Shown piece after piece: positions 56,877-64,000 of a DNA stretch of 64,000 nt. This DNA comes from Biomphalaria glabrata. Lineage: Eukaryota > Mollusca > Gastropoda > Planorbidae. Where the stretch lies: the NCBI RefSeq assembly GCF_947242115.1, contig NC_074726.1, forward strand, positions 13,267,970 through 13,331,969. Reading direction: 5' to 3'. The notes under the pieces were generated by a model. The model had not been told where the DNA came from and did not search any database. It saw nothing but the letters and a program-made list of their open reading frames with translations. The stretch's first letter is position 1. Each line of letters opens with the position of its first letter. The position numbers were made by a program, and so were the translations under genes.

Positions 56877-57402
56877 AGCCCCAGATAGTTAAATCAACTA
56901 ACCTTGGTTAGGCCAATAATAGTATATACATCCTCTGTTTGGGACCCCTCAACTCAAGAAAGCATTAAGAAACTGGAACAGACACAAAATAGAGCAGCGA
57001 GACTCATAACTAATGAATATTCACATTTGACTAGAGTAAAACTTATAGTAAAATCATTAAATTTAGAAAGTCTTCAAGACAGAAGACTCAAAAGTAAAGT
57101 AGCAATTATACATAAAGCACTGAACCATAATCTTCAAATACAAAAAACAAAATCTAATAAAATACTCAGAAAGACACACAGATAAAGTCACATTCCTCAT
57201 TCCATATGCTAGGACAAATTTGCACAAATGCTCCTTCTTTCCTAGTGCTATTGGAGCACGGAATGGGTTGTCTGAGCCTGAGCTAGCCAGGAAAACCAGT
57301 GACTTAGCAGAATTTAGGTCATTTGTTAATATGCATGAATAAATGCATGACACGTAGGACGTAATCATCTTCTTTTTTGAAGTAACGTCTGTATTTTATA
57401 AG
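56877..57402 (+). mobile_element. CR1/Jockey-like LINE, 3' end, same family as the array pieces
   Basis: The frame 56904-57185 reads VRPIIVYTSSVWDPSTQESI, then KKLEQTQNRAARLITNEYSH and LESLQDRRLKSKVAIIHKAL. After one frame change it continues as SAIGARNGLSEPELARKTSD and LAEFRSFVNMHE. This is the thumb/C-terminal part that the array pieces lack. The 3' non-coding tail TAGGACGTAATCATCTTCTT recurs at 3833. 5'-truncated. Confidence 0.85.
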
Positions 57403-57403
57403 A

Positions 57404-57470
57404 CATGGGCGTAGCCAGGATTTTTTTCGGGGGGGGGTATTTCTTCCCCCCCCCCCCCCCATTCAGACCA
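57404..57470. mobile_element. single end of the CATGGGCGTAGCCAGG element family
   Basis: CATGGGCGTAGCCAGGATTT then G and C tracts, matching the right end of the element at 47215-49257 in inverse orientation. It adjoins the LINE tail. No opposite end was found. Confidence 0.6.
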
Positions 57471-57764
57471 ACATATATATATATATATAGGCATTAAGTG
57501 AAGTTTCCTTTCAGACAATGAAGTCTTAGGCAAGTGTTGATTTCAACCCCCCTCTAATTCTGTTCAAAATATACTCAGTTTGATAACGCATCGAAAACTG
57601 GATGTATGCTTACGTGGGATTGCATAATGTATTCTATTTATAGGCCTACATGATTTGCCTAAATGTATGTAGCCTGAAAACTATAAACAATAGGCCTACA
57701 ATAGCAGACTTAATGAGTTTGAAACTTGTTGGTATTACTTATAGATTACAGACGTTTCTCCAAA

Positions 57765-57890
57765 AGATAAGATATCTACGTCCTACGCATTTCATGTGTC
57801 AATCTAGTCATGCATGTCGATCTGTGACTTAAAATATTCTAAGTCATTGGTTTTCCTGGCTGACTCAGGCAACCCATTCCATTAAAAGAT
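57765..57890 (-). mobile_element. second LINE 3' end, inverted
   Basis: The reverse complement GGAATGGGTTGCCTGAGTCA then GCCAGGAAAACCAATGACTT and TGCGTAGGACGTAGATATCT matches 57258-57365. It lies in inverted orientation 0.4 kb from that copy. Confidence 0.75.
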
Positions 57891-58340
57891 AAGAGAAAGC
57901 AGAACGGTTAGAGAGGCACTTACTTAGCTCTTGCTTCCTCCTAGTACATTCTCAAAAAACGCGAATTGTATAAGAATATATCATGACCCATTATTTAAAA
58001 TATAAATCTCCTTTCATATCGGATGTGACAGCGCTATATAAATTATTATAATTATTATAAGAATTTCCATCATTAATGTCTTCATACTTAGCATAAGTTT
58101 GCCATTAATTATAATAGTAGAAAAAATGATTTAGATCTAGATTTGTTTATATTTTTTGTTTTTTTAATTAAATAATATTTTCGTAAGCCTTAAGTGTAGT
58201 ATTTTTAGATCTATGTTATTAAAAATAAACAAAAAGAAAACTTACTTTTGCTGTACAAATCGCAGAAAGTAGAACTTAATACCCATATTGAGCTGTGAAT
58301 AAGTTGGGTGGTTTACAATTTCTTGGCTGTGTGTGTGTTA
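57891..58340. other. no gene recognised
   Basis: AT-rich. GACAGCGCTATATAAATTAT followed by ATTATT repeats at 58026-58062 looks like a retroelement tail, but the body to its left was not recognised. Confidence 0.4.
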
Positions 58341-58930
58341 AGTTAATTCCTATTAAGTATTGTTAGAGAGCTTCTTCTTCCTCGTCTCATTTTTATGTTG
58401 GAGAGTTAAAATGACTAGACCAATATATGAATGCGCAGTGGTTTCCAAATCAGGGAGCTCTCCATATAGTTTTCTTTCTATTGGGGTGTTTTGGGGCCAC
58501 TGTCTTGTACGGGCCTCATTGTAAAGAGAATAGTTTTGAAGGACATGGTCAGCATTCTCTGGCGACACTCCACATGGGCCGATTTTACTGGTTCTAATTT
58601 TGAGCTTCCGGTACACATGTTGTCGCATTCAGTTGTGTCCGGTCCAGAGTTGAAAGATTAGACGTTGATCTTGTCGGGATAGCTTATAATAGGCATCATC
58701 TTTCTTGTGATTCGGATGAGAGCTTGTCCATTACTCATTTTTTTTTTTTTTACTATTAGTTTCTTCATTTCTCCTGGATAGAGTGCGATGTTTAATTGTG
58801 AGTATCTTCTCCCACTCTTGGCGAGTGTGTCAGCCTTCTCATTTCCTTCTAGTTCTATAAGTGCTGGTATCCATTTATCGGTTAAAGAGCTGGTTGTCGC
58901 CCCTATTTTTTTGTCCTCGTTATATCAATG
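58340..58930 (-). mobile_element. I-clade LINE 3' end (RNase H end and C-terminus)
   Basis: On the minus strand, LEGNEKADTLAKSGRRYSQL (about 58795-58855) is the end of an RNase H domain. A frame change follows, then MRQHVYRKLKIRTSKIGPCG, VSPENADHVLQNYSLYNEAR and PIERKLYGELPDLETTAHSY (58353-58628). RNase H in a non-LTR element points to the I clade (compare nimbus-like elements of snails). It is broken by several stops and cut upstream near the Kolobok-like element. Confidence 0.78.
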
Positions 58931-58939
58931 TTTTCTAAC

Positions 58940-60238
58940 TTAAATGGAAACTCCGATGGTTTTGACAATTTTTGATATAATATGTGTTTTGATTTATAGA
59001 TAATGAATATATTATTCTTTTTTTTTTATTTGCAAGAATAACTTAGTAATTGATGTTTTTGTGACATAATTTTTCTGCGCATCCAAAACGGTCAGATTTT
59101 CACTGAATTTCTGTGTGACGTCACGAGTGTGCACTCAAATCCTATAGATAGGGAGGCGAAAAAAAAAATATCTTTGATAAAAAATAAATTTCGTTAGTAC
59201 ATCATTAAAATATATTAAAAGAACTTTCTAATGGTGTATAAATTATGACTGTATGTTTGACAGTAAGAAAGTTATGATATTTTTTGTGCCGTTTTGACAA
59301 AACATTGGTTGACATGGAAAAAGTGATGAGAGAGCTTGTCGCTGGCTCAGCCGGCAAGACACACCCCCAAGGTCAAAACTTAAACAGTTGGAATTGAGTT
59401 TCGTAGACGATAGATCTACTTATTAAATAAGAAATTTAATAGTAGATCTAGTATTCGTAGTAAATTTCTAGCTCACAAATCTGATTTCATTTATATTTAT
59501 GAACTTCATTTGTTTAAAATGTCTCAATAGTATATAATTGAATTCTTTGGCCTGGAAATCCAATGTATTGTTAGTACTACAAATTCAATTTTTTTCAAAT
59601 CCCATTTCCACAGCAATGAAGTTGCTGAAACAGCTTCTCTCAAAATGGTTTGAGCATAAACAGGAATTAGCTAATGCCTTTGTTAAATATTTGCTCTTCA
59701 GGCGAATAAATTTTTCCCATTTTCCCTTTAAAACTTCATCTCTTGGAAACAAATGAAAAGAGACACTAATTTCTGTATCAGCATACTTGCTGATTTTATC
59801 TTTGTGATTGAAACTACTGCAACAAGCTGAAGAACAGTATTTCATTTTCTTCAAGTAGAAATAGAGGTTTAGATCTAGAATATTATTTATAAACAATTAC
59901 CGATTATAAATCAACGCGGAGACTAGATCTAGCTGTGAAGCGTAACAATAAATGCGATCCGATAGATCTAGATCTAGAGAGTTTATCGGTTATATAGGTC
60001 TAGATCTAAATTTAGCCAACGCAGTTGTGACGTCACGTCTTTTAAAACTATAAACATCTCGCAGAACCCCGTTTTTTTTTTAGATGTGAAGAATTTTCTG
60101 TCTAATTTATTAAATATAAAATTTTCTGAGCATTTAAATAAAAAAAAAATGATATAATGTTTACTATTACAACCTTTTACGCAGAATTTAAATATGTCAA
60201 CAACTAAAATTTGAAAAACTATCGGAGTTTCCCTTTAA
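58940..60238. mobile_element. Kolobok-like DNA element with TTAA duplication
   Basis: Left end TTAAATGGAAACTCCGATGG (58940-58959) and right end CTATCGGAGTTTCCCTTTAA (60219-60238) are inverted copies with few mismatches, TTAA at both borders. Kolobok transposons use TTAA targets and their transposases carry THAP domains; a THAP-like frame lies inside (59585-59896, -). At 1.3 kb it is too short to be autonomous. The right half has AGATCTAGA-rich patches. Confidence 0.7.
59585..59896 (-). pseudogene. THAP-domain remnant of a Kolobok-type transposase
   Basis: A 103-codon frame: KYCSSACCSS supplies the first two cysteines, VSFHLFPRDEVLKGKWEKFI the FHxFP and tryptophan core, and LCSNHFERSCF the C-X2-H pair and following phenylalanine. 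This is the C2CH zinc-binding THAP pattern (DNA-binding). The reading ends at MGFEKN with no catalytic domain after it. The residue positions from the frame start are about 19-24 (Cys), 47-51 (FHLFP), 58 (Trp) and 80-83 (CSNH). Confidence 0.7.
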
Positions 60239-60435
60239 CCTCTCTCATCCCTCTCTTTTCGTTCAAATTGCCAATGGAACCATCAAAAGCAAAAACAAAT
60301 GGGAGTGCCATCATTCGTCCATGCCGACCAGCAAATGAATATGCCAAACACTACCTCGAAGACATCAAAGCAGTGCTGAAGTTCACGCCGCTCGTGCATA
60401 GCAAAAAGTACGGTCTAACGTTTTGCAAATTATAA
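60239..60435 (+). other. short open frame of unknown origin
   Basis: A 74-codon frame (60211-60435) reads LPMEPSKAKTNGSAIIRPCR, then PANEYAKHYLEDIKAVLKFT and PLVHSKKYGLTFCK. Composition is more protein-like than its neighbours, and it borders the Kolobok-like element. It matches no family I can name. It could be a decayed exon or element fragment. Confidence 0.3.
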
Positions 60436-60524
60436 TACTGTCAGGAAATTTACAATTTAATTTATTAAATTATTAAATTGCCTAGGTATTAAAAGTAATA
60501 TTAATTGCAATGTGTGTATTATTA

Positions 60525-60772
60525 TTATAGCTTTTATATAGCGCTACTTTCATGCTTTATAGCATGCTCAGAGCGCTTTAGTCCAATCTCATTTGTGGAC
60601 CAGGGGGGGAGGGGGGAAAGGGTATCTAGGAGTTGGTTTTCCGTGCTGCATTTAGGCGCTCAGTAAACGCAACTCTGCCCGAGTCGGGTGTCGAACCTCG
60701 AGCCCCCTTCTAGGTAGCCAAGACAAGCCAAGTTCAAGCGCACTTACCCTCTCGACCACGCTTCACAACTAA
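60525..60772 (-). mobile_element. tRNA-derived SINE, family 2
   Basis: The reverse complement begins GTGGTCGAGAGGGTAAGTGC (A box), has GAGGTTCGACACC (B box), then GCAGAGTTGCGTTTACTGAG, and ends with AGCGCTTTGAG..GCATGCTATAAAGCATGAA-like body and TAATAATA tail. The GCATGCTATAAAGCATG part is self-complementary. Confidence 0.7.
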
Positions 60773-61880
60773 TTTATAATTTATTATTACTTTTATAAGA
60801 TATCATTCAGTCCCAGAGTTCAGCCCAACAGACCCAGTTGTAAATAAACTAATAAACCAGGTGTATGATGATTTAAAGCATAAGTAAACTATTAATTTAA
60901 TAAAACGAGATTTATACAATAAAATGGTAATGGTAAATGAATACAAGTACATATAGATTCAATATGATATGAGAAATTACTAAATCATAGCTAGTTCCAT
61001 TAACTACTGAATTATTATTTCAAATACAATGATAACCACCTTGTAATGGAGTGTCCTTCAGCATTGGTCTCACAATATTTCATTCCAAGACAACGATTCT
61101 GTAAACGGTTCATGGTAACACCAGTATCTTCTAGCCAGGACGAATGTTCACCCACGATGAAGAATCAAAGTTCAGAGTAGCACCAAAACTCACAATGTAA
61201 CACCAAGTCTGAACATAGAAAAACCGCAATCTGGAACCCAAAAACTTGAAACCTCAGACGAAAAAAAACTGAGATTTGAAACCGGAGACGAAAACCTCAG
61301 TTCTGAAACCTAAGACCCTATAGAAAGACAAATAACAGATTCCTCTAATCCTCTAATCTTCCAATCTAATTACAAAATACGAATAGGGCCGAATCCATAT
61401 TAAAAAACAACAACTTTACAATGTGAAATAAAACTCACCCTAAACGGGGGTCAAATAATCCTTCAAGAATATATAACAAGGCCAACGCTAAGGCTATCCA
61501 GTAACGAAGAGACAAGTATAATTCAGGAACTCAAAAGATACACTTGGCTCTACAGCCCATGATGAAATGAGTCTTCCAAAATATCAAGAAGAAAAGTTTT
61601 GACATCATGTGAAAAAAATATGACTGCACAAGAAAATAATATAGCGAAAATGACGTCAACACCTATTTATGAAATCGGCGCTATTGGATATATTTACTAA
61701 ACAACTAAATAGATAGTTGCGACAAATAAGTACAGTGTATGCGCTGAATACTGTACATTTTTCACTATTCTTGTTGAATTTCAAACAAAATTACGTGTAA
61801 TAATAATAATTAAAAAAAAAAATTAAACGTGTTCGAGATTTGTCTTGATGCTGTCACTTTAAAGTTGTCTGCATGGAACT
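60773..61880. other. no gene recognised
   Basis: Contains a small repeat of GAAACCTCAGACGAAAA-type words (about 61235-61320, four copies). The stretch about 61430-61610 has a texture like a retroelement end, but I cannot place it in a family. Confidence 0.4.
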
Positions 61881-61972
61881 TTTTTTTTCTTTGGTCGCTA
61901 CCAGACTGGCCCATTTGGTACCAGCCCACCGGGCATTTTCCCGTTTGCCCATATACCCAGTCCGCCCCTGGT
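61880..61972. mobile_element. single end of a CAGGGGCGGACTGG-type DNA element
   Basis: The minus strand reads CAGGGGCGGACTGGGTATAT then GGGCAAACGGGAAAATGCCC and CCAAATGGGCCAGTCTGGTA, the known pattern of hAT-like element ends in many animals. No opposite end was seen. Confidence 0.5.
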
Positions 61973-62289
61973 AAGGCCCTTGACAGACGCACTGCCGTAA
62001 ATTCGGAGCTTAGCTCCATTAGCATTATTCCATAGTTGTATCAACGAGGCATCTTGTTCCTGCTCTATTAAATCTATTAAATTTGGGCATTCGTGTTGAT
62101 GACATGAAACGATTACAGCACATAACTCTTACGCTAGGTTCTGACTGACAAATCAGCTGTTTGTTAAGGACGCCATTCAAGGTAACAACAGTCAACAAGG
62201 GACATTACTCTTATATACTTAATAGCATAACCTATATATAACATACATACTAACATCCTTCCCTTTCTACAGCTTAACAAAATTAAATT
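61973..62289. other. no gene recognised
   Basis: Contains a short duplicate (TTGTTCCTGCTCTATTAAAT at about 62053) of sequence at 62341. Confidence 0.4.
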
Positions 62290-62660
62290 AAATATTCCTT
62301 GTAATTAACAAAATAGAATATAATGAGTGAGATATCTCCATTGTTCCTGCTCTATTAAATCCTCGCATGTGGTAGTGTAGTTTTCTAAATACAACAGAGT
62401 ATTATCATTTGGGGATTCGGAATGGGACATACTGGTACTATAAGTCATGGCTCTTGTTCCTGCATTAATACTATGTACTACTTTAGCTTCGTCGACATTA
62501 CATAGTATGACATCTGCCACAGGATCTTCAAACATTGCTGCTACGTATGTACCTCTAATATAAGGTGTATATGTATGTAGGCTAGAGGGTATTTCAAACT
62601 TTGTCCGTCTACTAACTTTAATTATTTGATCTTCTCTAAGCAGACTCCTTCTAACTCCTA
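62290..62660 (-). mobile_element. Ty3/gypsy pol fragment (fossil)
   Basis: The minus-strand reading has the pattern TPYIRGTYVAAMFEDPVADV, then ILCNVDEAK and INAGTRA, as in the protease-to-reverse-transcriptase linker of mollusc gypsy elements (TPY..G...A...P..DLIIGN). Only this short part is visible. It is broken, and no LTR could be tied to it. Confidence 0.5.
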
Positions 62661-63824
62661 TAATGCTACAACCTTATTAATACAATTTTATCATTTAGTA
62701 ACATAAACTACATAAGAAATAATACGCCATACCTGCTCATGAGAAGCTGCATTTACTTATTCCGAGAATGCTACAAGCGTACACTTGTTAGTAACGCGCT
62801 GTACAGTTAGCACTTTAAAAAAAATTTCCATTACATTTTTTATTTTATTATTTGGATTTCATTGCAATCTAGACAAAATGAAAAACAGCATAATTCGGTG
62901 CATATATTGGAAACAAAGGAAATCAATATTTCTCATGTATAGTAACGATATACTTCTGATTCTGAAAGATCGCATTCGTACTTCTAAGTGAAACCTCGTA
63001 TTGTTCTTCTAACGTTTGGACTCCATGATCAGGTCAAATGTCTACATCTCTATATGGTATGAACGGCCATTACTTTAAGAATAAGAACCATTTTAGATCT
63101 GGATACAAGCAAAGAGTTAACCTAAGAAAGAGCAATAGCCTAATAAGCAATATTATGATCTAGGTATAAGTGAGCTGGGTATAAACAATATACTACACTA
63201 TGATACAAAAGCATTATGCTACAAATACAATGTCCTACTACTAGGTATAAACGATTCCATACATTAAGTCATCACAGTTTATCAGTTTATGAGTAAGCCT
63301 CCCTATATAAATGTTTGTATCTTTATTTTTATTTGGTACCCTTTTCATTTATGAGCTGGTTCTTACTAACAACACTACATTGATAAGGGCCAAAAGCTAT
63401 CGGAAATTCAGAATATGCTTGTAAAGCGCCACCTAGGGGTAAGGGGAGGGGGAGGATGCTCGCACTGGCGCCACGTGTCGGCATACTAAATGAGTACCAT
63501 GAAGACACGTGACACCTTCTGGGTCACCCAGGCAGGGCTATCTTTTCCAGAACGTGATATCTACTACGAGAGCCTGGATGTACTGACCTGAGTGTGTGTG
63601 TGGGGGGGGGGGTGCACCAAGGGATCACCTCGGACTGAAACGTCTGATCCATGTTTATATATAGATATCTAAATGAGTTTAACAGGAATAAAATTGGGTT
63701 ATATTTTTGTGTGTGAATATAAACCAAAAACAGAAGTAGATATCCTTTTTTCTGTTCCTTAAATGTCTCGTGATGACAGAAGATGATGAGCAGGTGGGGT
63801 TTTTTTTGGTGGGGGGGGGGTATG
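62661..63824. other. no gene recognised
   Basis: AT-rich to 63.4 kb, then a GC-richer stretch (63425-63620) with G homopolymers. The 110-codon minus frame at 63524-63856 has no recognisable domain. Confidence 0.45.
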
Positions 63825-64000
63825 TGAAGGGGGTGGCTAGCACAATGACTAACCAACTTTACTTTCCCTAAGTAAAGTTAGGAACCCATTAGAGTTGGCT
63901 GTACTCGGATGTGTCCTAAAAATCCCGAATATTTAAAATTCGTGTCTTCACCAAGATTCGAACCCAGGACCGCAGGGTAGGAAGCCAAGCACTTAACCAC
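63825..64000 (-). mobile_element. tRNA-derived SINE, family 1, cut by window end
   Basis: The reverse complement reads GTGGTTAAGTGCTTGGCTTC, GGTCCTGGGTTCGAATCTTG (B box), GTGAAGACA and CCAACTCTAATGGGTTCC, as in the copy at 2763. The first part of its head lies beyond base 64000. Confidence 0.82.

Overview
The window is eukaryotic DNA: AT-rich, intron-bearing and crowded with mobile elements. The SINE families, the mixture of non-LTR retrotransposons and the sequence of the one clear host gene suggest a gastropod mollusc, probably a pulmonate or planorbid-type snail. No marker fixes the species, so this is an inference.

Region 1 (1-14195, + strand) holds the 3' part of a DIP2 (disco-interacting protein 2) gene. 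Nineteen exons with GT/AG borders join without a frame break into 769 codons plus stop. They cover the end of the first adenylate-forming domain and all of the second. Its introns carry SINEs, a CR1-like LINE fragment, a TTAA-flanked (piggyBac-like) element with a CAG-ended, 6-bp-TSD element nested inside, and a second 1500-bp CAG-ended element 16 bases past a splice donor. A long 3' flank or 3' UTR follows (14196 to about 19.3 kb), with a cluster of CTGCCAACTCAA motifs.

Region 2 (about 19.6-45.7 kb) is the most striking part. After an unclassified repeat-rich lead-in and a 2.47-kb element with CCCCTTCGTACACG inverted ends, five complete units and one partial unit of about 4.08 kb stand head to tail (23893-45730). 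Each unit is a chimera of CR1/Jockey-like LINE reverse-transcriptase pieces, an LTR-like insert, a pair of 160-bp direct repeats and, in every complete unit, one 164-nt U1 snRNA gene on the minus strand. The five U1 copies look identical. They keep the 5' splice-site-pairing end, an Sm site and paired stems with compensatory changes. This is a multicopy U1 locus riding on a retrotransposon-derived tandem repeat.

Region 3 (45.7-64 kb) has no host protein gene that I can recognise. It is a mosaic: the right end of a hAT-like element, a CATGGG-ended element full of GGGTTTGAGTTTAAACCC repeats, RTE-like, I-like and CR1-like LINE 3' ends, SINEs of two families, a solo LTR with a CCCCC target duplication, a 24-bp minisatellite of about 36 copies, a 28/29-bp minisatellite, a TTAA-flanked Kolobok-like element with a THAP-domain remnant, and a Ty3/gypsy pol fragment.

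All calls were made by reading the sequence and recalling family sequences. No database search was run, so family names of the transposons are less certain than their boundaries.
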